Source: Orientallactaga sibirica (lineage: Eukaryota > Chordata > Mammalia > Rodentia > Dipodidae). Taken from it: a DNA stretch of 64,000 bases. The notes below the pieces were generated by a model. It made no database searches. It was not told the origin of the DNA and saw nothing but the letters and a program-made list of their open reading frames with translations. Of the stretch, positions 31,883 through 43,403 are shown one piece after another. Each line of letters begins with the position of its first letter. The first letter of the stretch is position 1. The stretch is taken from NCBI GenBank assembly GCA_036365145.1, contig JAEOAD010000052.1, positions 16,103,501 to 16,167,500 on the forward strand, in the 5' to 3' direction. The translations under genes were made by a program, and so were the position numbers.

Positions 31883-33579
31883 CTTTTCTTTTTTTAATTT
31901 TTTAAAATTTTTAAATTTTTTTATTTTTATATTCTTTCTGCCCCCTCTTCCACATTGGACCCTGAGCCTCAGAAGGTGGGTTTGAGATGTTTCAGTGCTG
32001 AGCACTCCTCTGTCCCTTCTTCTCAGCACCATGGTGCCTTCTGAGTCCTCCCAAATTCACCACCATCTGAAAAGAGAAGCTTCTCTAAACAAAAGTAAGA
32101 GTAGCATTAATATATGGATATGGACATTAAGAGAAGTGGTTACTGGGCAGTTTGGTGAGCATAGTATATACATTTAGCGAGACACCAGCAGACATTACAC
32201 CCTGAGGGCTCATGACTACCCTGTCATAGGTTTTCAGTATCAAGGATGTATTCCCTCCCACGGAGCGGGCCTCCAGTCCAATTAGAGAGCAGTTCGTTTC
32301 CCCCATAACAGACATGCTCATTTGGCTCATTTGGCCTGGCTGGCCAAATTTAAGGTTTTCAGTGTTCACTGTTGAGTATCTTCACTGGTGATTTCTCTCT
32401 CCCATTGAACTGCATGCAGCTTTTTCCAGCTTTCTGTCAGCTGGTCCACATGGAGGAGGTTTTCGGCTCAGCTCCAGCAGGATTACTCAGTGACCTTGCA
32501 GCCCAAGTATATGGAGTCTTCAGCAATAGGGTCTTACCATCTATTCCTGGTGGGAAACCAAGGGCCTTGGCAATGACCTATAATGTTTTGGGGGTATCTA
32601 TGACCTCCCCAGCCAACAACTCACTGCTAGGTATCCCATCCCTGGCACTGAAAATTTTCTAGTAACAATCTATGGCTTCTGAGTGTTCCATTGTCCAGAA
32701 AAGTAAGTTTCCGTATGCCTTATTTATATCCTCTTAGATTTTGATTAGCCCTCCCTCCACCTTTCCTTTACTCAATCTCTTCCCCTGACCTCACTTAGTC
32801 CTTTTCACCCCCATTAATTTGTTCTTCTACTTACATATATACAATACCATCCTATTAAGTTCCCCTCCCTCCCTTTCTATTCCCTTTATCTTCCCTTTCT
32901 AGCTTATGACTTCTGCTACTGAGTTTTATTTTTACTCACATAGAAGTCCAATCATTTGTAGCTAGGATCCACATATGAGAGAGAACATGTGATGTTTGGC
33001 TTTCTGGGCCTGGGTTACCTCACTAAATACAATCCTTTCCAGATCCATCCATTTCCACCAAATTTCATAACTTCATTTTTCTTTACTGCTGAGTTGAACT
33101 CCATTGTGTAAATGTGCCACATCTTTATTATCCACTCATCAGTTGAGGGACATCTAGGCTGGTTCCATTTCCTAGCTATTGTGAACAGAGTGGCAATAAA
33201 CATGGTTGAGCAAGTATCTCTAAGGCAATGAGACAAGTCCTTAGAATATATGCCTAGGAGTGGTATAGCTGGGTCATATGGTAAATCTATTTTTAGCTGT
33301 CTCAGGAACCTCCACACTGATTTTCACAATGGCTGGACCAGATTGCATTCCCACCAACAGTGTAGAAGGGTTCCTCTTTTTCTGAATCCTCACCAGCATT
33401 TATGGTCATTTGTTTCATGATGGTAGCCATTCTGACAGGAGTGAGATGGAATCTCAGTGTAGCTTTAATCTGCATTTCCCTGATGACTAGGGATGTAGAA
33501 CATTTTTTTAGATGTCTATATGTCATCTGTAGTTCTTCTTCTGAGAACTCTCTATTTAGTTCCATAGCCCCCCTTTTTT

Positions 33580-33717
33580 TGGTTTGTTTTTTGAGGTAGG
33601 GTTTCACTCTGGTCCAGGCTGACCTGGAATTAACTATGTAGTCTCAGGGTGGCCTCGAACTCACAGCAATCCTCCTACCTCTGCCTCCCAAGTGCTGGGA
33701 TTAAAGGCGTGGTGGTG
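33580..33717 (-). mobile_element. B1 SINE inside L1
   Basis: Lies between catagccccccttttttt and catagcccattttttaatt, so the target is duplicated. A B1 occupies the equivalent L1 position in the copy at 52.7-55.4 kb. Confidence 0.9.
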
Positions 33718-34631
33718 CATAGCCCATTTTTTAATTGGGTTGTTTGATTTCTTATTATTTAATTTTTGAGTTCTTTGTATATCCTAGATATTAATCTTCT
33801 GTCAGATGTATAGCTGGCAAAGATTTTCTCTCATTCTGTAGGTTGCCTCTTTGCTCTATTCACAGTGTCTTTAGCTGTACAAAAGCTTTGTAATTTCATG
33901 AGGTCCCAGCAGTTGATCTGTGGTTTTATTTCCTGGGCAATTGGGGTTATATTCAGAAAGTCTTTGCCAAGTCCAATATGTTGCAGGGTTTCCCTTACTT
34001 TTTCCTCTAGCATTTTCAGAGTTTCAGGTCTGACATTAAGGTCTTTGATCTATTTGGACTTAGTTCTTGTGCATGGAGAGAGAGAAGGATTTATTTTCAT
34101 CCTTCTGCAGATACATATCCAGTTTTCCCAGCACCATTTGCTGAAGAGGCTGTCTTTTCTCCAATGAGTATTATTGGCATTTTTGTCAAAGATCAGGTGG
34201 CTATAGCTACCTGGACTTACATCAGGGTCCTTTATTCTGTTCCATTGATCTACATGTCTGTTTTTGTGCCAGTACCATGCTGTTTTTGTTACTATGGCTC
34301 TGTAATATAGGTTAAAATCAGGTATGGTGATACCACCAGCCTTATTTTTGTTGCTCAAAATTGTTTTAGATATCCGAGGTTTTTTGTGCTTCCAATGAAG
34401 TTTTGGATGTTTTTTTGTATTTCTGTGCAGAATGCCATTGGAATTTTGATGGGGATTGCATTAAATGTGTAGATTGCTTTTGGTAGGATTGCCATTTTCA
34501 CAATATTGATGCTTCCAATCCAAGAACAAGAGATGTCTTTCCATTTCATTGTGTCTTCTGCAATTTCTTGCTTGAGTGTTTTAAAGTTCTCATTTGTAGA
34601 AATCCTTCACTTTCTTAGGTTTATCACAAGG

Positions 34632-34651
34632 TTCTTTCTTTCTTTCTTTCT

Positions 34652-34690
<39 letters not shown>

Positions 34691-34908
34691 TTTTTTTTTT
34701 TTGAGAGAGAGAGAGAGGAAGACAGATAGAGATGGGTGCGCCAGCAGTCTCTCAGCTGCTGCAAACAAAATCCAGATGCGTGCGCTCCTTGTGGTCAAGT
34801 ATGGCATTGCACCCTTGCGACACTTTGCATCTGGCTAAACGTGGGACCTAGAGATTGGAACCGCTGAAGATTGGAACCAGCATTCTTAGGCTTAGCAGGC
34901 AGGTGCCT
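34632..34908 (-). mobile_element. DIP-type SINE, long subtype, head missing
   Basis: Ends at ggcaggtgcc and lacks the final tRNA-like head; L1 5'-UTR sequence follows at once. It shares the 16-bp duplication (gagattggaaccgctg) with the copy at 2357-2645. The left side is (TTTC)n then (ATTT)n. Confidence 0.9.
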
Positions 34909-35227
34909 GGCAGTGGGGGAGGGGAGGCTGTGGATGGTGGCTGAAGTCTGCCTGCAGGTCCATGTGATCCTCTTTCTCATAAGCTGCTACGTTGGTCTCT
35001 GCCGTACTCCTTCCATGTTTCTTGAGTTTGCGAGGAGGCCAGTGTGATTGGAAAATCCCCTCACCTGGTTTTAAAATCCTGCAGCTCAGGTAGAGCCTGG
35101 CGGCTGCAGCCACATGGAACTTGCCGCTGCTTCTGCCTGCTTCTGCGGGCTCTAGACGCTCTGGATCGCCCCTACTTCTCTGCTGTGGTTGATAATTTAC
35201 TATACACCTCACTTTTTAGTAGAAGCA

Positions 35228-35274
<47 letters not shown>

Positions 35275-35335
35275 CTCCACTAGGCTTTTTGGCATGGTTC
35301 CTATGCCGTCATGCCATCTTAACCGGAAGTCCCTT
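34909..35335 (-). mobile_element. L1 5' UTR with YY1-type motif at the start
   Basis: On the minus strand it starts acttccggttaagatggc. AAGATGGC is a YY1 core at the extreme 5' end, as in other mammalian L1 promoters. No open frame of significance. Confidence 0.6.
35231..35274. repeat. T44 homopolymer
   Basis: 44 T in a row (A44 in the L1 sense), close to the L1 5' end; the longest homopolymer in the window. Confidence 0.97.
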
Positions 35336-35339
35336 TCTC

Positions 35340-36049
35340 TTTTTTATTCAGTCTAGACCTCAGCCAGTAAATGATGTCACCCACATTCAGTGTGTGACTG
35401 TTCTTTTATTAACACTTTTTGCAAACATCCTCATAGACATACCCAGAGGTATATTTCTATGGTGATTCTAAATCCCATCAAGTTAAAAAGATTAACAAGT
35501 TTTGTCAGGTAGGAACTAGGAAACAAAATAGAAAAAAAACATTAATTTATTTCAGGTTCCTATTTTTTTGATAAGGGTTAAAGGAAAGAGATTTTGCTTT
35601 GCTGGTTTAGTTAGACTGGAATCTTCTATTTTCAGGAAAACCTCATCCATTTGCTTGAAAAAACATTTAGTTTGACTATGTGGTATTTAGTATGAGTGAC
35701 TCCACTCATACTCTGTTGGAGCCCAGTGCAGGAATTCAGTTCAAAACAATAGCCTATTAACAGGGTGTGTATAGTGGCTCATTCTATAATCCAGCATTCA
35801 GGAAACTGAGCAGGACTGACATGAATTTGAGGTTAGCCTGGGCTACATAGTGAGATTCTGTCTCACAACAAAACACTAAAATCCAAAATCAAAACAAAAA
35901 CAAAGAGTGACTGTGTTTGGTCTCTGAATCCCTTGAGAGTCCCACTTTATTATCAATAAAATGGTAACAATATTCATAGCTTATATAAAGAAGACAAATG
36001 TAGAAGTGATACTGTCTAGGGGTATTGAGTTTGTTTTCTCTGCCTATTA
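35340..36049. other. Unassigned, with an old B1
   Basis: Diverged plus-strand B1 at about 35764-35880 (gggtgtgtatagtggctcat). The part at 35350-35510 (acccagaggtatatttctat, gattctaaatcccatcaagtt) resembles old rodent L1 3'-UTR sequence. Confidence 0.4.
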
Positions 36050-36400
36050 AAGAATTAAAAGGCAGGAAAGTGTTTAAAAGAATAAACTTTATTTCAAAGT
36101 AAGAGGAAAAGAAAGCAGAGAGAACCGATTACTGGGAGGAGGGGATTCCAGAGCTGGAAAATCCACCAGCCTCAGTGGGAGCTGAACTTTTATCAAATGA
36201 GGGAAGCTCGTTTGTCCAGAGTCCATGATTGGTCAGCTTAAATGAAGGTGAAGGTGCCAGTATTGTACAGGTCCCAGAAAGCCTGCCAAGCCAGCCTACG
36301 GGTGGGAATAATTCACCAAAGCCAGGAAAGGAAGTGGAGGCACTCTTTTTTGCCATCCTGGGTTAGAATAAGAGCCTTCTTTCCTACCTGACTGCCTAGC
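36050..36400 (-). mobile_element. Possible retroviral LTR
   Basis: Minus-strand AATAAA near its left side (aataaagtttattc context) and LTR-like composition; family not recognised. Confidence 0.3.
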
Positions 36401-37585
36401 CAAAGTAACTGTCTATTTTCTACAGTGTTTCAGAAGTGAGTGCCAGGAACCCAAGGAGAATTAATTCAGCTGTGGCAAAATCAGGGCCCATCCAAAGGGC
36501 TGCAGAAACTTAATCGAGTTTTCTGGCCAGATCATCCAAAGTCAGGGACATTTTAAACAAATTTGCATGCTACCTTCAAAGAGCCTCTAATTTCCAGTGT
36601 CAAATAAAATGCTCACTGCAAACCCTACTTTTGTATTCAGAGCTCAATGCCAGTCTGCCTGTGGCTTGTCTGAGAGACTGAATAATTTCCCATTGTAATC
36701 ACATTCTGGGTTAGGAGAGATTACTTTATCCTAGGAAGGACAGAGATATGCATGTAGGTACCCCAGGTCAGACTTTATTTTTTAAAAACAAGTTCGTGCT
36801 GTAAATTTTCAGCTATTTTCTTCCTGTATTTTGTTCCCTGACTGGAATATGACCTTTCTCTAGACAGAGTGGGTGTCCTGTCTGTTTTCCTCAGCAGGGT
36901 GACATTGAAGGACAGCCATTTATTTGAGGCTTGGCTAGGCAGGAGTGCAAGGGGTTTGGGAGACGGTAGGGTGGGATTACAAGGGAACCAAGTCTGAAAA
37001 TGGTAGGTAGTATGGAATATCTACCTGAAGACAGGCAGTGGAGATGGGTTTATCATCTCCTTTGGCTGACTATAGCTGGTTTCTATGGTAACCAATGATG
37101 ATCAGATTAGACATCTCCTGCTCCTTTCAGCTTCAGACTCTCATATGGTCTTTCTCAAGCCTCTTTTTCTTATCCTTTTTATTCCTGTACCCTATCTCCT
37201 CTCCCAGTCAATGCTGGTAACTAGCTTTCAGGTGGATCAAGGGATTCTAGAAGGTGGTGTTTGGCTGTTTTCCTGGAGCAGGATCAAGGGATACCCAGAT
37301 ATTTATGTAGTTTCCCAGTTAAATTTGATTTCAGATAAGCAATGACTCATTTTATAGTACAGCCCTTATAACTTAATTCTAAGATATGTGTCACATATTC
37401 TGAGTTATGTGTTCTGAGGTGATCTCATCAATGAATGAATATCTATTGCTTGTACATACTATGATGGCGATAGTGTCACAGGACTAGGTAATATGTCCTT
37501 AGTGCCTGGGGATACAGTATCACACAATTCATTATTGATCTAATGAGAGGGAGTACAGTTAGGGTGACTGTATCCCTGAAGGTAA
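36401..37585. other. Apparently unique intergenic DNA
   Basis: About 1.2 kb without recognisable SINEs. One 86-codon plus-strand open frame (37085-37345) shows no family resemblance. Confidence 0.4.
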
Positions 37586-37589
37586 AAAA

Positions 37590-38190
37590 GGCAGGAAAGT
37601 CTGTACTCGCTAGAAATCAAAGATGATCTGACTTCTTATCTCTTGCCTAGTTCCCTGGATCTATTTTTCCACAAACAACCAGGACCTCTCCTGGGAAGGA
37701 GGTCTTCCATAGGATTTAAACATTGTGGTTGGTCAAGTTCAGCCCCTGGGCTAACCTCTTCCTGAGACAGCTCCTAGTCCTAACCAACCAGGTGTCCCTC
37801 TGGTTCACCTGAACTTGAAGATATCCCACCACTATAAGGTTATAAATACCTTTGCAAGGGGAGGGCAAGTTCTCAGACCACTTGGGAACTTCCAGCTGTG
37901 GCCCAGCCAGGTTGAGCCTAGGGGAGGTCCCTCCTAGCCCTACTCTCCACCTGGGTTCTTTATCCCCTTTAGCTCACCACATGGCAGGAGCTCCTTGAAC
38001 TTTCTTTTCTCTCTTTTCTTTCCACCCAGGTCTTCCATGTGGGTGACTTTCCTTGGCTCTGTACTTTCCTCAATAAATATAATAATTTAATAATTGTCCT
38101 TTTCAGTCTTTTTTATTCAATTCTTTGATTAAAATTAGAAAACGAACCAAGGATTGGAGTTTAAGGACTTTCCTGGACCCCTAACACCCT
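37590..38190 (+). mobile_element. Retroviral LTR, class I-like
   Basis: Includes tataaggttataaatacc (TATA-like, about 37833-37850), a polypyrimidine stretch and AATAAA at about 38073-38078. The end, with tcaattctttgatt and aaccaaggattggag, parallels the end of the LTR at 29640-30440. Confidence 0.5.
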
Positions 38191-38841
38191 CTCACAATAG
38201 AACTTAAACTTCAGTAGGCATTGTGCATTTCATTTCTCAGTGTGGCATCCCTGCTGGCCTGACTCCTAGCTCAGTACTCCTGACCAGTACCTGGAATAGG
38301 GTTGTGGTTGTATTGAATTACCATGTCTCAAGGAATATTTTCCTTTGAATATGCTATAGATAAATTTCTGATATTTCTTTTTTTTTTTTTTCTTGACTCT
38401 TAAGTCTCTGGATTGACACCATTATTGAATGTGGGCCTCATCCTCTGAACTCCAGGCCTCAATGTGTAACACTCTTCTGATGGGGATGTAGAAGAGAGCT
38501 TACTGGAGTAGTCTGAGGCCAGGTATGTGTAGGAGATTTTGAGGCCTAAACTGGTAAAGAGCTTTGTTTTCTACAGGAAAGTTGCTAACTCCTAGGGGGT
38601 TAGTCTGATTCTTGTCACAAAATATTTACTCATCAGACTTATTGTTTTTGGAATCCAAGGTGACAAGGAGCAAAGAAGTCATGGAAAGTGGAGGCAGAAT
38701 GCCAAGCTTTTATCCTGCTTTTAGTTACCCATCAGGCACCTCCAGACCCAAGTGAAAAATAAGTGCTTTTAGCAAAAGCAATCTCTAAACCCTTGGTCAA
38801 GGCCCAAAGACCAGGCCCAGGTCAATGGTGAATGATTTATA
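38191..38841. other. Unassigned intergenic DNA
   Basis: No gene. The first part may be retroviral internal sequence continuing the LTR. Contains a T run near 38378. Confidence 0.35.
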
Positions 38842-38960
38842 GCCTGGTGTGGTTGGCGGCACATACCTTTAATCCTAGCATTTGGAAGCTTGAAGTAGGA
38901 GATTCTCCAGGTCTAAGCCAGCCTAGGTTACACAGGGAGACAATGTTTATAAACAAACAC
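38842..38960 (+). mobile_element. Diverged B1 SINE
   Basis: cctggtgtggttggcggcac ... cagcctaggttacac; tail acaaacac. Confidence 0.65.
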
Positions 38961-38972
38961 ACAAAAGCAGTA

Positions 38973-39068
38973 GTGACTAAAGATATAGTTTAGTGGAAGA
39001 GTACTTGCTTAGCATGGGCAAGGCCTTGAGTTTGATCCATATACTGCAAAACAAAGAAAAAACAAAAA
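38973..39068 (+). mobile_element. ID element (BC1-type SINE)
   Basis: Shows the ID signature: atatagtttagtggaagagt, cttgcttagcatgggcaagg, ccttgagtttgatcc and an A-rich tail. The only clear ID copy in the window, 12 bp after a B1. Confidence 0.78.
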
Positions 39069-39136
39069 CAAAACCAATAGTGAGTCACTTGTGGGCTACT
39101 TGACTTGATGCATTTATTTATTAGAATTCCATTTTC

Positions 39137-39283
39137 TGTTTTTGTTTTTATCTTTGGGGTAGGTCTTGTGCTAGTCCAGGCTGACTTGGAATTCACTATG
39201 TAGTCTCAGGCTAGCACCAAACTCATAGTGATCCACTGCCTCCCAAATACTGTGATTAAAGGTGTGTGCCACTACACCTGGCA
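39137..39283 (-). mobile_element. B1 SINE
   Basis: Minus-strand B1, somewhat diverged; flanks share agaattc. Confidence 0.85.
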
Positions 39284-39329
39284 GAATTCGGTTTTATTTA
39301 TTTAAACTGACTAATAATTTAAAACTATC

Positions 39330-39519
39330 TGAGCTGAAGAGATGGCTTAGTGGTTAAGGTGCTTGCCTGTGAAGCCTAAGAACTTAGGTTCAACTCGCCA
39401 GAACCCATGTAAGCCTGATGCACAAAGTGGTGCATGTGTCCAGTTTGTTTGCAGTGGCTAGAGGCCCTGGTGCACCCATTATCTCTCTAATAAATAAATA
39501 AAAATAAAATATTAAAAAA
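39330..39519 (+). mobile_element. DIP-type SINE
   Basis: Short subtype with a shortened CT region and (AAAT)n tail. Confidence 0.93.
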
Positions 39520-40585
39520 ATTTATTGATCCTAAAATGCCATATTATATTTATACTAATACAATCTGTGAACAAATGAATTGTAAAAAGAAGTAAAAGAT
39601 AAGAAAACAAAAAATAAAATCATAGCTATTATTGGTTGCTCAAATGTCCATTTGACCAGATCTGGAATCAACCAAGAGATATGCATCTGAGCTAGTCTGT
39701 GAGGGTGTTTTGAGGAAGGATTAACTGAGGAGGGAAGACACTCTCCCGAAGTGGCAGTCCTTCTGATAGCTGCCCAAATATAAAGAAGTCTGAGGAAAAA
39801 CCAGTGTGGATTGCTTGCCTGACTTCACTTTTGCTGGTGAATGTGTCTATCCTGCTGGTGCCGCTACTATCTTAGCCCAGTTCCTTTGACCTTCCAAATG
39901 TGGCTTGAAGACCAGTGGCTCTCCAGGAATCCTCCAGGCCTCCAGGAATCTACCAGACTATGTGGTTTCAGTCTCTCCACTGTGCAGATAGCCAGTGTTG
40001 GACTACTCAGACCATATCCTGTAAATGAATCTTATACATTCCCCTTTGTAATATATATGAACTCTTGAAGCAGGAGCGAGCTCTCTATGTGCTCTGTTGG
40101 CTTGAGTCCTTGTCCTAGGAGTGGTAAAGAATCGCCACCCAAGACCTCGAGATAATTTACAAGGCTGGTAGAGAGGAATGCAGCAGGCCTGATTGAATAG
40201 GAATCAGAAGTACAATGAAAACTATTATAAGTAGAGAAATACTGTCAAGGAGGGGTGGGAGCCCCGGAGCCTGAGACTTGTCTGAAAGGCTGACCTGGGG
40301 ATATAAGTTTGTTGAGGCTGTCCCTACCCATAATTGAAGGTGTAATAGGCTGATTGTCTATTTGAGAGTTTCTCAGCAGTAACTGAAAAACTTTTGATGG
40401 GTAAGGAACGAGGCAAGCTGGTGGAAGAGAAGCAATCATTTGCAATTGCAGTGAGCCGACTGCATTTTTTCTGGCGGAACTCCCAGAGCCCCAGGTGTCC
40501 CTAGTTGACTATGTAGTTCCAACCTCTCCTTCACTGTTAGTTCTCTTCCTCTAGAAAACCCTACTGAATACAATAGGGGAAACGA
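39520..40585. other. Apparently unique intergenic DNA
   Basis: AT-rich at first (39530-39640), then ordinary composition. A duplicated ctccaggaatc near 39922-39949 is the only local pattern seen. No gene recognised. Confidence 0.4.
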
Positions 40586-40799
40586 TTCAAGACACTGGTG
40601 CAGACCAAGAGTTTTGGGACTGGACTCCAAAGGCATAGGCAACAAAAACATCAAAAGGATTATGTCAATCTAAGCTTCTGCACAGCAAAGGCAATGAGCC
40701 ACAGAGTCAGGGCTAACCCACAGAAAAGGAGGAAGCGTTTGTAAGCTCTTCACTGCACTAGAGATTTACACCCATAGGGAACTGAGGAAAACTGAACAC

Positions 40800-40952
40800 C
40801 AAAACTGGACATGCCTATCATCCCAGCACTTGGGAGGTGAAGACAGGAGAATCAGGAGATCAAGGTCATCCTCAGCTACATAGGAAGTAGCCAGTTGAGG
40901 CCAGACTGGACGATGTGAGAGCCTATCTCCCAAAACAAGACAAAAACCCTAC
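40800..40952 (+). mobile_element. Old B1-like element
   Basis: atgcctatcatcccagcactt and gatcaaggtcatcctcagc; strongly diverged. Confidence 0.55.
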
Positions 40953-41016
40953 AAGAGCTGGGCGTGGTGGTGCACGCCTTTAATCCCTGCACTTGGGAGG
41001 CAGAGGTAGGAGGATC
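40953..41016 (+). mobile_element. 3'-truncated B1 SINE
   Basis: Well-preserved first 64 bp of B1, then an abrupt return to L1 sequence; no A tail. Confidence 0.85.
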
Positions 41017-41138
41017 GTCAAAGAAGACATGAAGATGGCCAACGCATGCATGAGAAGATACTGAAAACTAGAATGAGGTATCAGCTCACACTAGTTAGAA
41101 TAGCTGTCCTCAAAGAAGACAAAAACTAACAAATGGGA

Positions 41139-41280
41139 AGCTGGAAGTAGTGGCTTACACCAGTCCTTGGGGAGGTTGAGGTAGAAGGATCACCATGGGT
41201 TAGAGGCCATCCTGGGCTACAGAGTGAGTTCCAGATCAACTTGGGCTAGAGTGAGATGCTGTCTCAAAAAACAGACAAGC
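41139..41280 (+). mobile_element. Diverged B1 SINE
   Basis: ggaagtagtggcttacacc through gagtgagatgctgtctca. Confidence 0.75.
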
Positions 41281-41301
41281 AAGCACACAAACAAAACAAC
41301 T

Positions 41302-41411
41302 GGAGCTGGTATGCCTATAATCTAGCTAATTGGGAGGCTGTGGTAAAGCATTGTAAGTTTAAGGCTTGCTTGGACTACTTAGTGAGATCCTGTCTCAAAA
41401 TAAAATACTAA
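41302..41411 (+). mobile_element. Old B1-like element
   Basis: ctggtatgcctataatcta ... gagatcctgtctcaaaat. Confidence 0.5.
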
Positions 41412-41449
41412 GTGCTGGGATTACAGGTGTGAGCCACTATGCCCAGCTT
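41412..41449 (-). mobile_element. B1 head fragment
   Basis: Only agtgctgggattacaggtg to gcccagc remains. Confidence 0.6.
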
Positions 41450-41458
41450 GTAAAATTT

Positions 41459-41530
41459 TTTATGTTTTTAAAAAATATTTTTTATTTATTTATTTATTTA
41501 TTTGAGAGAGAGATAGAGATAGAGATAGAT

Positions 41531-41573
<43 letters not shown>

Positions 41574-41729
41574 CAGAAATATGCAGGTAGAGAGAATGGG
41601 TGCACCCGGGCCTCCAGCCACTGCAAACAAACTCTAGATGCATGTGGGTCCTAGAGAATCGAGCCTCGAACCGGGGTCCTTAGGCTTCATAGGCAAGCGT
41701 TTAACCCCTAAGCCATCTCTCCAGCCCCC
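41459..41729 (-). mobile_element. DIP-type SINE with long (AG)n
   Basis: Flanks share cagcttgtaaa. The AG run (about 41536-41570) has about 17 units. Confidence 0.93.
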
Positions 41730-41821
41730 AGCTTGTAAATTTTAAAATTAAAAATTTTGCTTAGTCTTTGAACCTGGTTATAAATTACATTCTTTGAGCA
41801 ATGTAACCTCAAAAGCCACAA

Positions 41822-41900
41822 AAATGTATGTATGTATGCATGTGTGTGAGTGTGTGTGTGTATGTATGTATGTATATATGTATGTATGTATGTATATAGT
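41822..41900. repeat. (TATG)n / (TG)n microsatellite
   Basis: Interrupted TATG repeats with a TGTG core. Confidence 0.9.
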
Positions 41901-41963
41901 TTGTTCTTAAGGGCATGGCTTTTTCTCTGAACTCTGGTGCATAAATCTAAAGCATGACTGACT

Positions 41964-42275
41964 GGGGTGATGACTCAGGAGATAAAATGCTTGCCTGAGT
42001 TCAGATCCCCAAGTCCCATGGAGAGTCAGATGCCATAGCACTAGCATCTACAATCTTGGTATGCCCAGGGCAAGAAAGGAGGAGACAGAAGAATGCCCTG
42101 GAACTTGGGTTAGCTAGCTTGGAGAACATAGTACAGGACAACATAAACAGGAGACCCTGCATCAAGATGGAAGGGTAGGATGTATGCCCAAAGTTGTCCT
42201 CTGACCTCAACATGTATGCCATGGCATGTGCATGCCCACCCTCACGCATGAACACATGCATGCACCAAAAATAAA
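41964..42275 (+). mobile_element. B4-type SINE
   Basis: Head tggggtgatgactcaggaga, middle with ccctgcatcaagatgg and tail tcctctgacctcaacatgt followed by a CA-rich end. Confidence 0.65.
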
Positions 42276-42289
42276 GACCTAAAGAATGG

Positions 42290-42505
42290 AGGCTGGAGAG
42301 ATGGCTTAGCAGTTAAGGCATTTGCCTGCAAAGCCAAAGGATACAGGTTTGATTCCCCAGTACCCACATAATCCAGATGCACAAGGTGGCACATTCGTCT
42401 GGAGTTTGGTTTGCAGTAGCTGGAGGCCCTGGAGGCCCATTCTCCCTCTCTCTGCCTCGCTCTCTCTCTCTCTCTCAAATAAATAAATAATTTTTTTAAA
42501 AAAAT
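42290..42505 (+). mobile_element. DIP-type SINE
   Basis: Full length, short subtype. Confidence 0.93.
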
Positions 42506-42536
42506 GCATTGTTCCTATTTAATCAACTCCTCCATC

Positions 42537-42734
42537 TTTTTTTTTTTTTTTTTTTTCCTGCAAGCATAGTCACAGACTTGGGTTTTATCTGACTGGAGGC
42601 CCCTAAGGTGGGAACTGCTTAGGCTACTGGCCAGGCTTGGGTTATGTTTCCCATAGCAGCTTTTGGTTCCATCCTCATTACCAAAGAAATACACCAAAAA
42701 ATGATGGGGGGTTATAGAGAAGGAGGAACATTTA
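42537..42734. other. T run and unassigned segment
   Basis: About 20 T followed by 175 bp that I cannot assign, before the next L1 piece. Confidence 0.4.
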
Positions 42735-42805
42735 GACACTGTAGGTGGTGATGTAAATTAATACAAAAGAAAACATTATGGAGATTCCATAAAAACTAAA
42801 AATAA

Positions 42806-42968
42806 GAGCCAGGCATGGTTGTACACACCTTTAATCCAAGCACTCAGGTGGCAGAGGTAGAAGGATTGTTGTAAGTTCAAGATCAGCCTGGGATTATATG
42901 GTGAGCTCCAGGTCAGCCTGGAGTTTGACCTTACCTCAACCACCCCCCCCACCCGAAACAAACAAAAA
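42806..42968 (+). mobile_element. B1 SINE
   Basis: Complete but diverged; C-rich stretch (ccccccccaccc) in the tail. Confidence 0.88.
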
Positions 42969-43197
42969 ACCCTCTAAAACTAGAACTACCATCTAACCAG
43001 CAATCCTACTACTGGGGATATATTCAAAGGAGATACTTGTACTTGCATGTTTATAAGTACTGCTCACAGCAAGTAAAATATGGAATTTACATAGACGCCG
43101 ACCACAGATGAATGGATAAGCACAATAGAGTACTACTCAACCCTAAAAGGACTCTTGCTAGTTGTAGCAGCTATAGATGGACTAGAGGTCTTTTTTA

Positions 43198-43247
43198 TTT
43201 TTTTCTTTCCTTTCCTTTCCTTTCCTTTCTTTCCTTTCCTCCCTCCC

Positions 43248-43281
<34 letters not shown>

Positions 43282-43353
43282 TTCCTTCCTTTCTCTCTCT
43301 TTCTTCTCCCTTCCTTCCTTCCTTCCTTCCTTCCTTCTTTCTTTCTTTCTTTC

Positions 43354-43392
<39 letters not shown>

Positions 43393-43403
43393 TCCTTCCT
43401 TTC
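43198..43403. repeat. 205-bp polypyrimidine tract
   Basis: Almost pure C/T on the plus strand, made of CCTTT, CTTT and CCTT blocks. It reads open in several frames on both strands because of its composition; not coding. Confidence 0.97.

Larger units (their letters stand above)
31883..35335 (-). mobile_element. L1 retrotransposon, internally deleted
   Basis: Minus strand. 3' UTR about 31883-33014. ORF2 C-terminal region about 33015-34620, in broken frames with recognisable L1 motifs ([50 protein letters not shown]). Then a SINE at 34632-34908 and finally 5'-UTR sequence up to 35335. The ORF1, endonuclease and reverse-transcriptase regions are missing, so it cannot move on its own. It also carries a B1 at 33580-33717. 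Confidence 0.9.

Noticed and set aside
33015..34549. L1 ORF2 pieces considered as a functional reverse transcriptase
   Set aside because: Only the C-terminal part after the catalytic domain is present, with frame breaks and inserted SINEs.
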